From positions 1 to 14,926 of the forward strand of contig JADGJC010000603.1 of the NCBI GenBank assembly GCA_027596075.1: DNA of 14,926 nucleotides. The letters run 5' to 3'. The notes beneath the pieces were generated by a model. That model did no database searches. It had not been told where the DNA came from and worked only from the letters and a program-made list of their open reading frames with translations. Made by a program: the position numbers and the translations under genes. The DNA comes from Rhizophlyctis rosea. Taxonomy: Eukaryota; Chytridiomycota; Chytridiomycetes; Rhizophlyctidales; Rhizophlyctidaceae. Below, piece after piece: positions 1-8,726 of the stretch (its first letter is position 1; the number at the start of each line of letters is the position of its first letter).

Positions 1-923
1 AATGGGGAGGGGGTCGGTGGGAATGGGAGGGAGGGGGCAGGGTGAAGGAGGGGAGGGGGAAGGGAGGGGAGGGGGTAAGGGGGAAGAGGGAAATTGTATT
101 CCTCAAATTTTTTCACTTACCTTGCTATCATCCAACCCACTTTCTCCCATCACATCACACTCCCCACACACAGTCATCCCCCATCCAACTCCGCAAACCC
201 ACCAAACCCAACCACTACCCCTCCCACCTAACCCACACAACACCCTCCACAATCCTAACCCTCTCAGTCCGAATCACACCTGTACCAGAACCCATCCTCG
301 CCCTCTTCCCCCAAGCTCCTCAACCCTCACTCCACCGACCGTGGAACCTCATCGTATCCCTCCATCGAGCGATTTTGACGGATCGGTACGTCCTTCCTGC
401 TGAGTATGGATACCCGACGTATGGCGTGGTGTATGAGAGGGATAAGTGGAGGGCGATGAAAGCGGTGTGTGAGGGTGTTGGTGTACCACTTCCCGTCGGG
501 GCTGGGAAATTCTGTTGGGAGAAGTGGAACGAAGACGTCCGATCTGCTTGTGTGATTTCCGAACCCTCCTTCACACATGACGCCATCGAGAGTCAAAAAT
601 CCCTTCAAACGGTTCTACGCACCTCCATCTCCTCATGCCTTACGAACATCGAACGTTTCATCACCGACATAATCCCCCTCCTCCTCGCGCGTAGTGGCAG
701 TCATAACGCTAATGAACCGAGACGCAGTGTGTGGGAGGCGTTTAGGAGGTTGCCGCTTTGGTGGGAAGTGCTTGAAGAGACGGGGTTTGAGGGTGGGGTG
801 GGGAGTGAGGAGGAGGTGCGGGGGGTTGTTGAGCATTTGAGGGTGGTGGGGGAGGGGTGGAGGAGGAGTGTGGGGAGGGGGTGGATGGAGGGGGTTATGG
901 GGAGGGTGGGGGGTGAAACTTGA
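1..923 (+). CDS. 3' end of an unrecognised protein-coding gene (two exons, 5' end outside window)
   Basis: The reading frame is open from base 3 to the TGA at 921-923. I read it as exon 3-74, a 99-base intron at 75-173, and a terminal exon at 174-920. The intron is a multiple of three and splits the exons between codons, so the frame is kept with or without splicing. The terminal exon encodes about 249 residues. Its start is Pro/Thr/His-rich. The middle is the most protein-like part, with Trp and aromatic residues (WNLIV, AEYGYPTYGVVYERDKW, KFCWEKWNED). The end is rich in Glu, Gly, Val and Arg. I see no signal peptide, obvious membrane span or catalytic motif, and I do not recognise the family. 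It is the longest open frame in the window, and its aromatic and charged core supports the plus strand. The minus strand offers only 88-93 codon frames here. The start codon and upstream exons lie outside the window. Confidence 0.68.
   Translation, partial: WGGGRWEWEGGGRVKEGRGKGGEGVRGKREIVFLKFFHLPCYHPTHFLPSHHTPHTQSSPIQLRKPTKPNHYPSHLTHTTPSTILTLSVRITPVPEPILALFPQAPQPSLHRPWNLIVSLHRAILTDRYVLPAEYGYPTYGVVYERDKWRAMKAVCEGVGVPLPVGAGKFCWEKWNEDVRSACVISEPSFTHDAIESQKSLQTVLRTSISSCLTNIERFITDIIPLLLARSGSHNANEPRRSVWEAFRRLPLWWEVLEETGFEGGVGSEEEVRGVVEHLRVVGEGWRRSVGRGWMEGVMGRVGGET
75..173 (+). other. Spliceosomal intron, 99 bases
   Basis: The 5' boundary is GTAAGG at 75-80. The 3' end is a pyrimidine-rich run ending in CACACAG at 167-173, with a possible branch site CTTAC near 115-119. 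Purine-rich sequence on the left changes abruptly to pyrimidine-rich sequence inside the intron. Removing it keeps the downstream frame. On the other strand the same CTTAC reads as a strong donor (AAG/GTAAGTG), so a minus-strand intron cannot be fully excluded, but the long plus-strand exon argues against it. Confidence 0.6.
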
Positions 924-975
924 GGTTCGAGTGTTGAGGTTGGAGGGAGAGAGGGATGGTGAGGGGTGGGGTCGA
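780..975 (+). repeat. G-rich, C-poor tract at the gene's 3' end (G-quadruplex potential)
   Basis: Runs of three to six G recur every few bases through the last 45 codons and across the stop codon, with almost no C on this strand. Several stretches meet the usual four-G-run rule for quadruplex folding. The tract encodes Gly/Glu/Val/Arg-rich sequence with mostly G-ending codons. A second purine-rich tract of the same kind covers 1-95. Confidence 0.65.
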
Positions 976-1290
976 TTGCCGTGCTGCTAGTTTAGGAAGA
1001 TTTGGCATTTTGCACGGTTTGATTGTTGTTTTTCCCCCTAGCTACTTCTGCTTTCTTCTTTTGCGTAGTTTTCTGCTTTTGCTTCCGTACGGTTTTTTGT
1101 CCGTTTTATTTTGTCATTTTTTGAGCATCTTTTGTGCATTGCGTTTTTGCTACTTTGCTTTCCCTTTGCTACACCGATGTTTTGTGTAGAAGTGAAAATC
1201 AAATATTCTGTCGCTTGCGATTTGGGTTGTCGTTGGGGAGATTCCTTTTGGTGCTGGCTTATGGCTTGATTATTGCGCGGGTTGATCCGA
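924..1290 (+). other. 3' flank of the first gene; T-rich segment at about 1018-1175
   Basis: After the stop, G-rich sequence continues to about 975. A strongly T-rich strand follows (about 1018-1175), with many TTTT runs on the plus strand. This fits a 3' untranslated or transcript-end region for the upstream gene, but I see no clear AATAAA signal. I support no gene here. The plus-strand frame starting at 956 and the minus-strand frame ending at 1038 have compositions that simply follow the T-richness. Confidence 0.45.
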
Positions 1291-1294
1291 CCTC

Positions 1295-1842
1295 TCATGA
1301 GCCGGGTCGCGACGAATCTTCATCATTGAAAACTTTGGGAATGGGTACTGGTTCACCAACCAAAGCCAACATCATACCTTCAGTTGCGTGTGGGAGGTGC
1401 GAGTCTATGCATGAGCCCCATCCCCACTTTCGGAGATGGTCGAAGAATCTTTCTATTTTTGCTGGCTCACGTATCTGGTTTCTTATCTTTGCCATGACGA
1501 GGAACCTGCTTATAGCTGAAGTACAGTCCCTTCCTATCTTCGGATTAACGATTCCCTTAGGCAAGTCTTCTTACCTTTCCAAGTCTTCATTTTGTGGCGA
1601 TTTCTTCGAGTGCTATTGCATGGATGCGATTGAGAGTGAGTAGCAAGGCAGCCAGGATAGATGTTCTGGCGTTGTGCTCTCCAGTGAAGGACGCTACCTG
1701 CCTTTGACACCAAAAGTCTTCTACGTCCGCAAGATCTATTTTTTTGTTTTGTGGGAGGTTGAAGGTGGTGGCTGGGAGGGAAGATGATCAACGAGCTTTA
1801 CCGGTTGTAGTGCCATTTGATCATACGGACAAGTGGCATCAT
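1295..1842 (-). CDS. Possible small spliced gene, unrecognised, with one apparent frame lesion
   Basis: A minus-strand model can be built from ATG at 1842. Exon 1842-1827 is followed by an intron 1826-1736 (GTATGA...ATAG), exon 1735-1575, an intron 1574-1506 (AAAG/GTAAGA...AGCAG), and exon 1505-1295 ending in TGA. The last two exons read as balanced, charged sequence, for example DVEDFW, LEEIAT, RFLVMAKIRN and IERFFDHLRKWGWG. One base too many in the A-run at 1593-1590 breaks the frame just before the second donor; without it the model gives about 128 residues. I recognise no domain. Against the model, a 169-codon plus-strand frame (1134-1643) overlaps it, and eye-judged coding quality is unreliable here. 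It may be a decayed gene or chance. Confidence 0.22.
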
Positions 1843-2398
1843 GCATTAGTGCCCCTGTCATGAGACATGGCAGACCGGTTCATCTTTTTTGTTGGGCATT
1901 CAAAGTTTAGAAGGTTTAAAGATGTCAATCGATGCATTTGAATTTGGAATATGAGGTTGAGCTCATGGAGCCACTGGATTGCATCCTCGCTCACCGCCCA
2001 GATATTGCTATCTATGCTCCCTCTCTTGTTGTCACTACCCACGAACAACTTTGTTTGTCCAGCCATGAAAGATCCTATCCAATGGGCATCACGTGAACGT
2101 TGTGGTTTGATCATATATTCATCTGAAGTGATACAAATGATGATGAAGCAGAAGCAGCATAGTAACGGCGCTTCCACAAGTTCTTGCGTTTGATCGGATT
2201 GAAATTCCTTTTTGCCAGAAGGCTCAAATGCAAACAGATCAGCTCATTATTGTTGGAAGGGAAGAGAGGCAAATCCTGCACTGTACTTCAATTTGCGCAT
2301 GGGATCACGCATCATGGTGCATCATGGCTTGCTGTCTCTAAACCCCGAGTTATTTTGATTTTCAACGACCCCCGCAAATGGACTTTCTGGTACAAACT
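1843..2398. other. Stretch without a supportable gene
   Basis: Short overlapping frames occur on both strands, the longest being a 112-codon minus-strand frame (2177-1839). I find no family motif, no convincing splice pair, no RNA gene and no repeat, apart from a GTTGT plus CCATTTGATCATAC segment at 1804-1826 (just outside this stretch) that recurs near 13750. Confidence 0.4.
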
Positions 2399-2436
2399 TC
2401 CGACGGTATCATGTAACCTTCCTCCCCTCGCACTCA

Positions 2437-2876
2437 TCACTGACCGATGCACTCATCGCAAGGCACGTGTGATGGGTCTGATCCATTCCGTAGCAAGTCG
2501 TGGACCACCATGTTGCTGGCAGCATATGAGGATCCAGCAGACAATTTTTGTTTTGATGTGTCAAACGTTCCGGCAGGGAAGTTTAAGTGTGGGGTATTGA
2601 CCAGCAAAGAAAAAGTAACATCTTTCCGGTGCAGCGCCTTCAGTTCATGGGCGCATTGTCCCTGTCTGTGGTGCATAATTGAATACCAGAAACTTGCTGC
2701 CATCCGTCATCACAAGATCAACTATGCCAGCCGGCAAATGGCTCAATTCCACCTCCACATGATATCCATATTTTCCACTTTGTATCAAGATAAGGCCACG
2801 AGAGTTGGCCTCTCATCAGTAGCATGGTGGAAGTCAGCAATCAGATCACTGAGTCCTTGTGCCGCCTTATGATCTT
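2437..2876 (-). other. Coding-like segment with intron-like boundaries; strand unresolved
   Basis: On the minus strand a donor GCC/GTAAGA (from 2876), a branch-like CTGAC and a frame from about 2812 lead into a segment containing GYHVEVEL and VMTDGSKFL. Removing a 49-base GT-AG interval (2686-2638) joins this in frame to an open frame running to 2437 (KDVTFSLLV, VPCDECIGQ). On the plus strand a 141-codon frame (2447-2872) covers the same bases. I recognise no family on either strand. The in-frame join is suggestive but can arise by chance with such short intervals. Confidence 0.2.
2679..2762 (+). repeat. Diverged repeat, copy A
   Basis: It can be aligned by eye with 5965-6060. Shared blocks include TTGaATACcAG/TTGgATACtAG at the left, AACTTGC, GCCGGC[A/G]AA, and CCTCCACATGA at the right. 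Read on the plus strand, both copies are open in the aligned frame and end at the same ACA-TGA, with a length difference of 12 bases (four codons). Identity is moderate and gaps are needed. This may be a decayed transposon, a duplicated gene fragment or chance. Confidence 0.3.
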
Positions 2877-2880
2877 ACGG

Positions 2881-3790
2881 CGTCGAAGTAAGCGGGCCTG
2901 ATTACACACTCCCCCAGAAAAGAAAAAGTTGAGAGAGAATTAGATATGGTGAGGATCTAGATACCAGTCATCTGGAACCGCGGAATGGACGGGTGCTTTT
3001 ATGTAGTACAAGGAATAGGCAAGAATGAAGCCAGACATAGTAGTCATAGTGGTCTCGCTACTATCATGCTCGTAAAGTTGGGAGGTGTGACATAGCCTGA
3101 TTTGCCTCTCCCACTCTCAATGCACGTCCGCGTTGTCGGCCCCGATTTGATTCATGGTGGATCCGGCCAATTCAGGCAGCGATACGGATCGTGTTGAATG
3201 TGGACGACCAGAATGGGGCATCCGTGCTGGTCATTACGGGTGGATTCTTTTTGCAGCTGGCTTGTTTGGATCCAATTCCAGGAGGTTTCCGTTTACATAA
3301 AAGAACGTGCTGCCAAGCATGTGGCAGTGGATTCCGTACTTATGGGCTTTGAAGTTGGACCTGCAAGCATAGTGTGGTGTTGTCTTCCCTTCCTTTTTTC
3401 TGCGAGATTCACGGCAGAATGATGAGGGTTGGATGGGCAAGGGTTGCGAACCCCTCCCATTTTGAATTTCATTCCAGTCTCGCCATCAGCGACTCCGCTT
3501 ACCGTGACATGGCGCAGTTATGGCGATAAGTATGGACTGCTTCACCCTTTTTTTGGTTCAGTTTCCAGGGTTCGAAAGATCTCAATCTTTAAACAGCACC
3601 TGAAAGTATCCGAACTTGAAACATGATGTTCAGCCTTGAGTTCATGGAATCACGTGGAGCGCTCCTCGCGACTCTCGCGCACCTACCAGATACTTGTTTC
3701 AGCACAGTCACCTATTTTGTGATCTTTGGAAGGCATCCCTCCATAGATTCTGAAAATGCTGATTTCTGTGCCGACGACTTCTACAACAGG
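2881..3790. other. Stretch without a supportable gene
   Basis: Only open frames of up to about 75 codons occur, with no recognisable motif. A pyrimidine-rich run on the minus strand (2940-2910) could be part of a 3' splice site for the candidate downstream of it on that strand. A plus-strand TTTCCAG/G at about 3560 resembles an acceptor without a convincing donor. I see no RNA gene and no repeat. Confidence 0.4.
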
Positions 3791-3795
3791 TTGCC

Positions 3796-3820
3796 AAAGC
3801 GGGGTTGACCAACCCGCTTT
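3796..3820. repeat. Compact inverted repeat (11-bp arms)
   Basis: AAAGCGGGGTTG (3796-3807) is matched by CAACCCGCTTT (3810-3820). The arms pair over 11 bases with one bulged G and only two bases between them. As RNA the innermost pairs would open to form a loop. It lies in the gene-poor stretch, with no gene next to it to terminate. Confidence 0.45.
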
Positions 3821-3966
3821 GCGACTTGAGTAGCATTCTTTCTACCAACAGCCAAATCATGTACTTGTGCGCGGCATGTGATTTTCGAACTGTGAACATC
3901 GACGTCACTTTCTTGATCGAGATGGCTGATTGATATTTTTAATTGTCGAGGCGCGCTTCAAAGCTT

Positions 3967-4437
3967 TCATGAATGAATTATGAAGATCACCTCACGAGAC
4001 TTCCAGCGCTCGTCGCGCATGAGTCCAGTCTTTCTGTCAATCGATACTTTGTTTTTCTTGTCACGCCTACACACTTTCTTCATCGACACACGATGGGTAA
4101 TGTTCAAGGGCTGGCACTCAAGTTCTACGACGTCGTCATTGTGTCCTCTCCAACTGAATTTGATGTACAGGCATACGAGGTCACGATGTTCATCAGGAGA
4201 TGTCTGGCCCATGACAGCGTCGAGTCTTTGCTCCAAGCAGATGAAGGCAAAACCTCAGGATGTGCCCATCCTCATCCCACTCTGGAAATGCCAGATCACA
4301 CTTGTTTTGACGCTGTATCATACAATCCGCTGCCTTTGACAAAAAGAGAGGTAGGCATCCAACTGATCACATGTGGTTGCAGGGCTGGTGCACCCCTCCA
4401 TGTTTGCATGCAAACAGTACGTGGCATAGATGGGTGA
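3967..4437. other. Overlapping open frames on both strands; no gene resolved
   Basis: A plus-strand frame of 154 codons (3973-4437), a second plus-strand frame of 119 codons (3980-4339) and a minus-strand frame of 89 codons (4236-3967) overlap. The minus-strand frame is charged (DEHRDLVCLYIKF, NDDVVELE, KKVCRRDKKNKV). Removing one G near 4231 would extend it upstream into FPEWDEDGHILRF. No family is recognisable. At most one of these frames can be real, and all may be chance or relics. Confidence 0.2.
4401..4416. repeat. Perfect 16-bp palindrome
   Basis: TGTTTGCATGCAAACA is its own reverse complement. It contains two overlapping copies of ATGCAAA in opposite directions, a shape typical of a site for a dimeric DNA-binding protein. 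One perfect 16-bp palindrome in a window this size is only mildly unexpected, and no promoter is evident nearby. Confidence 0.5.
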
Positions 4438-5333
4438 GAGTTCCTAGTCAGGCACATCTAAGACATTCCGGCTGCTCTCTCTCGCACAAAAAAACACCTG
4501 ACGGGCAATAAGACCTCCAAAAATCATTGCTGGACATCTTGTGATGTTGGCAAATAAACCCAGAGTCGGAGTAAGTCTCATATTCTCGGGTTTGATCTTT
4601 GTAACTAACGTACATTGACTTGGCGTTTATGTTCCATCGCAGCAGGGTCAAGAGGGGGAGGACGGAAGGAGACGCTTACACAGGGGCCAAGTTCTGGACT
4701 TCGTCACGAGTATCGTGCTGTTACTCCTTACATGTGACACCAGGGAGAAGGAGACCCAAGAAGACGAGTTTGGGAAGATGTCCGAAAGGTTTAGGATGCT
4801 GCTAACAACTGGGGCTCTCTTCGCACACCACGCCGATGTCTCTTTCGTTGAATCCTCCTCTCGTTGAAAGAACTCAAGAACGGTTGAATTCCTGGAGTGG
4901 ATGGGTTGACTTTTTGGATTTGTCATTCTTCCATCGTGAATCAGTCCATGTGAAATGAGAAGCAGCACACGATCCCCATTAACAGATATTCTGCGCCCTG
5001 ATCGCACTGAAACCCTCGTTTTTCCAGGTGACGAATGCAACGATTCCTGTTTTTCTGCAATTCAAGATGAATGGAGTGGATCGCTACTGTCCACCAAGTC
5101 CCGAATGCGCGTGATCAAGCATCACTAATGGCACGCACTTCTTCATACCAGATCAAATGCTATGATAACGCATGTCTACATTGTCCAGTGAGATGCCTTC
5201 TACGTATTATAATATAACGCATCCTATCCACGTGATCGGAGATGAAGGTGCCAGACAAGGGGATCCAAGGATTGATGCCGTAAACATCCATTGTAAACAA
5301 GGTGGAAATGCTATTACAACCTGCTTGCCCTAA
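4438..5333. other. Stretch without a supportable gene
   Basis: The longest frame is a 130-codon minus-strand frame (5040-4648) that is Ser-rich at its end and shows no motif. A GTAAGTC at about 4571 on the plus strand looks like a donor but has no good partner exon. I see no RNA gene and no repeat. Confidence 0.4.
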
Positions 5334-5425
5334 GTGGTGAGCTCAGCGAACCACAGCTCCGGAGCCGCTTTGCGGCGGAGGAGGGACTGGAAAGACAGGG
5401 CTGGCAAAGCCAGTTCACCTGTCTT
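5334..5425 (+). other. Cluster of three adjacent hairpins; candidate structured RNA or double-hairpin element
   Basis: Hairpin 1 is GTGGT (5334-5338) with ACCAC (5350-5354), an 11-base loop. Hairpin 2 is CTCC-GGA-GCCGC (5357-5368), loop TTT, then GCGGC-GGA-GGAG (5372-5383): 5 + 4 base pairs around a symmetric GGA/GGA internal loop. Hairpin 3 is AAGACAGG (5392-5399) and CTGGC (5401-5405), loop AAA, then GCCAG (5409-5413) and CCTGTCTT (5418-5425): 13 base pairs with a small asymmetric internal loop. I could not match this to tRNA, 5S, U-snRNA, SRP or RNase P signatures. Two adjacent GC-rich hairpins with three-base loops resemble the double-hairpin elements known from chytrid-group mitochondrial DNA, though this window looks nuclear. 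A structured transcript is the alternative. Confidence 0.4.
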
Positions 5426-5505
5426 GTATGGTATAAGTCAGGCCACTCAAATTGTAAGCTTACGTAATGAACTCACCTTGAAACACATTGTGGGTTATCA
5501 GCACG

Positions 5506-5527
5506 CAGATATGTTTGCATATATCTG
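5506..5527. repeat. Short inverted repeat near the hairpin cluster
   Basis: CAGATAT (5506-5512) pairs with ATATCTG (5521-5527) across an 8-base loop. A 7-bp stem is expected several times by chance in a window this size. I list it because it lies about 80 bases from the hairpin cluster and could belong to the same structure. Confidence 0.3.
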
Positions 5528-5964
5528 ACCCGTCCCGAGGTAATGGAATGGACATATTTGCCGATTGCATATGGATGCGTCCCATGTCGCTTTCGTTTTT
5601 GTGGGGTCGCTTGCCGTCGCGTTTCAGCAAGTCGCTCTGACTAGTATGACCCGAACTCCATTGCAAACTACAACGTCCTCGGCGATTCCACACTAGAACG
5701 GCCGTTGCGGAAGCCTTGCATCACCCTTTCTCGGGATCTGAGTGATCTGTGCGCAGCCATCTTGACAAACAGGCGTGTGGGACGGAATTTAGATCACACT
5801 ACTGTTCATACGGGATCCTAGCGATTGCTGTTTCTTTCAATTTGTGAAATGTTTTGGCTGGGAGACTGGATTGTCCGCAAATTATCTGTTGTCAAAAACT
5901 ATGTGGTTTTCAGGGCCGTCAATCCGGACTGGCGCTGGGCTCACGATGCGTTCTGCAGGCTACG
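5528..5964. other. Stretch without a supportable gene
   Basis: On the plus strand a GTGAAA donor-like site near 5841 and TTTTCAG/GG near 5911 would define an intron of about 75 bases leading into the repeat at 5965-6060. The exon that would precede it is not recognisable. I see nothing else. Confidence 0.3.
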
Positions 5965-6060
5965 TTGGATACTAGTGTGTGTCAACTTGCACTACCTGCT
6001 GCACCACTAATGCCGCCAGCCATGACCAAGCCGGCGAATTCTCCTTTCTCCTCCACATGA
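5965..6060 (+). repeat. Diverged repeat, copy B
   Basis: This is the partner of 2679-2762; the shared blocks are listed there. The plus-strand frame reads LDTS at the start and ends SST followed by TGA; copy A reads LNTR at the start and ends TST followed by TGA. On the minus strand both copies share G-x-HVE and an AG-[IL]-V segment. Which strand was coding, if either, cannot be decided by eye. Confidence 0.3.
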
Positions 6061-8240
6061 ATTCCTAATGTTACTATTTCTCGTGTTTGCGAACTCCATC
6101 ACACGGACCCTACATTTGGCAATGCATGAGTGTCTTTGAAATGTGTCTCAGGGTGAGTTAACTTTTTGGCCCGATAGCCGAGGTTGAGTAGGACTTTCAA
6201 GCGAACCTCATCACAGCTGTCACAGTCGGACTCTTTGCTTTGCTTGAAAGTTCTTTCGGAGGGTGTGTGCTATGTGCATTATAACGAGACAAGCAATATC
6301 GGATGTCGGGTTTGAACGGTTGAGAGCAATGTGTAGTCAACCAACCGTTTATGACCACATCTCGTCAACTCTTCCTTTGCAATCTCCACAATGTAATGAT
6401 CACCCTCTGCTTCACCAGAGTTTTTGCCATTTCTTCAGTTTGGAAGCACATTGTGAACTTTCAAGAAGGAAAAGAGATGAGGGTCCCCGCCAATACATAC
6501 ATCCGCGTCGCTCTTTCTGAAGCGGATACCTCCATCCAACTTTCTAATGCTTCTCCGAAACAATAGTAGTTGATAGCTCGCAATTTTTCAGGCTCATGGA
6601 ATTACACCAGGGAAGGTGAATCGCCATGTTCACAATCAGGTACGAACTGACACACCAAGGAGGTCCCATATAACATCCAGTCGCGTTGCCTTCGCAATGT
6701 TATTCATGGATCTGCGACTTCACATCTACTCGGTCGTTGGGTGGTGATTGAAGGATGGTAGCACAGTCACCGAGACAAACGTGTTTCTCAAAGAAGCAGA
6801 TTGGCTGTTGTGAGATTTCTCGATATCGGGAACAGCAAACGGTCACTTACTTACGTTGGCTATCGATGAATCTCCCCGATGCATCGATAGTACTGCCCCA
6901 TCTTTCCCCCTTCACTTTTTGTTCGTAAGATTTTGACTTGGATCCTTTCGTAGTTTTTGTATATTGCCTATGGTGCTCAAAAGAGAAGTGCAATTAACCG
7001 TTGATTGCTTCAGGCTGTGAGGTCTGCCATGTACAGCTATCAACCGCCCACTACTGGTGACGGTTAATCAGACATCATCGGCCGTCGACCCGCCCACTTG
7101 CATGCTGGGCAAGTCAGCCATCCAATTCCGGCAGAAAGCGAATGAAAGGCAGGGCGACCTCAGCTAGAGTGACGTCACCAACGGAAAGAGAACAATCATG
7201 TATTCGCGATAAGGAACTCAAAATCTCCGTACCTCACATTCTGATGTTCAATGTCGCTTGAAAATCCAAACTTCCAACCTTAAAATGTGGAACAGTCTTT
7301 GACTCCCATTCTGTGCTAGCCGTTCATGTGCCTGACAGCAAATTTTTCCTGCTCGGGTGCACTGATTGAGTACGATATCTGCATTTAGCCATTGGGGTCG
7401 CAACTTCTCATATGATACTCTGCCGCAGCATCGATTTTGCAATGCCGCCTTATTACCAAAGTTGGATGCTAGGACTGCGGAAGCTTGTTACACGCCTTGA
7501 GGTTCGTACAGTGCCGGCAACGGGTATTCGGTGCTGATGCAATTCACTGCAGTGAGGTCTGCAAGCGTTTTCAAGATTGTCATAGAGTGGCTTCAGTTTT
7601 TGTGCAGCAAGAACAGATTAGGCACTTTGGGTGCACACTGCGACTGTGTTATTTTGCAGGGAAAAAGAAGTGTGACATTGGAGCCGAGCTACCGAGTATC
7701 AAGGCCGGGCATTTCGCGGCACCGGGCACACAACGTGAGAAAAGTTTTGAAATTACACTTAGAAGATCGTGTCGATGGGTGAGCTATATCCCATTGCATC
7801 TATTTGGTATAAATGTGCTATAGAGGAGCTTCAGCGGTTCCTTGGTGCGAAAACGTATCGTGCGTCATGGACCATGCCAGACTTGGGAAGCTCAAGCTGC
7901 TATTTTGTGACAAACTTAAATGGGTGACTTTTGCATCAAGCAAGTGTCTGCTGTGAAATTATGAATTACGTGAAAACAGTTCTGAAACTTTCGATGCACA
8001 TTAAATTTCGGTATGCGCGCATGCCTGCACACCGGATGCGACGGTGAGTTGGGTGCATAACCGCGCTCAGTAATCGAACGTCCGGTGGTAACTTTTTGTC
8101 GCCCTAAGCAAACGTACTGCACGACCAAAAAGGGAACCATGGGCCACAATGATTGTTCCAGTTGTGGCATGGCCGCTGACCACATTCAACTGATCCATAG
8201 CGGGCACGCCTTCATACATCGTACGCCTCCATGAATCTGT
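6061..8240. other. Long gene-free stretch
   Basis: No open frame exceeds about 112 codons (7485-7823, plus strand), and none shows a motif. Acceptor-like sequences (TTTTTCAG/G about 6590, CTTCAG/G about 7010, TTTTGCAG/G about 7655) and donor-like sequences (CAGG/GTGAGT about 6153 on plus; GTAAGT about 6856 on minus) occur, but I could not chain them into a convincing transcript. A 9-bp inverted repeat, CTATCGATG (6860-6868) with CATCGATAG (6882-6890), is present; stems of that length are expected by chance. I see no RNA genes. Confidence 0.4.
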
Positions 8241-8726
8241 TTGTTGACCAAGCTGACTGGAATATCGCGAATCCATTTGGGACAGCGTAGGGAATCCGAC
8301 ACTCATTGCACCTTGTCCCGACTGGATCGGGTGAACATCTTAATTCAATTATCTTGCACTGCCGTTCCTTGCCTGTTCATCATTGTCATGGTCCGTTTTC
8401 AGGCACCACATGCAAAGTCTTGGGTATTGAAGGCCGTGAGCAGTATGTTAGGGCAATCGTTTGTTAGTGTTTATGTGAGCAATCTGAGAAATTATGACAT
8501 ATCAATTTCTTTTGCGTCGTACCGAGGCGCGTGGCCTGTGAAACGGTTGTCCAATGCTATGACGAGTTGCTTCAAGCTGTGGTTGATCCCCTGCATTGCC
8601 GACGATTATGGATTACCGCTGAGTTTTCTTTTCGCCGCAAACAATAGGCCGCAACCTGGTTTTTGGGATCAACCTCTTCTCCCAAGAAAAGTCTATTCTG
8701 CTCTGCAAGTTTTGCGGTGTCGCTGA
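8241..8726 (+). other. 161-codon open frame with an intron-like interval; unrecognised
   Basis: The frame is open across 8241-8726. Inside it, 8331-8402 looks like a 72-base intron (GTGAAC at the donor, CCGTTTTCAG at the acceptor). Removing it keeps the frame, because its length is a multiple of three. The spliced product would be about 137 residues, ending in aromatic and proline-containing sequence (ANNRPQPGFWDQP). I recognise no domain, and the frame has the Ser/Leu/Cys bias seen in chance and antisense frames. The minus strand also gives open segments here, so this is only a candidate. Confidence 0.2.

Noticed and set aside
255..264. TCCTAACCCT, resembling telomere repeat or telomerase template
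   Set aside because: A single copy inside a C-rich coding stretch; no tandem repeat.
3440..3458. Short hairpin GGGTT-GCG-AACCC, resembling a tRNA T-arm
   Set aside because: The loop is three bases instead of seven and no acceptor or D-arm can be placed around it.
3623..3808. Plus-strand frame containing ADFCADDFYNR, which recalls the reverse-transcriptase catalytic box
   Set aside because: No other reverse-transcriptase motif occurs upstream or downstream in any frame, and the frame is only 61 codons.
4351..4382. 32-base GT-AG interval (GAG/GTAGGC ... TTGCAG/GG) on the plus strand
   Set aside because: Too short for ordinary fungal splicing, and the frame is open without removing it.
5334..5425. 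Possible tRNA-like A and B boxes in the hairpin cluster
   Set aside because: The B-box-like bases differ from consensus at two key positions and no cloverleaf can be drawn.
6860..6890. Perfect 9-bp inverted repeat (CTATCGATG / CATCGATAG) with 13-base loop
   Set aside because: Stems of this length with short loops are expected a few times by chance in 15 kb, and nothing nearby gives it a role.
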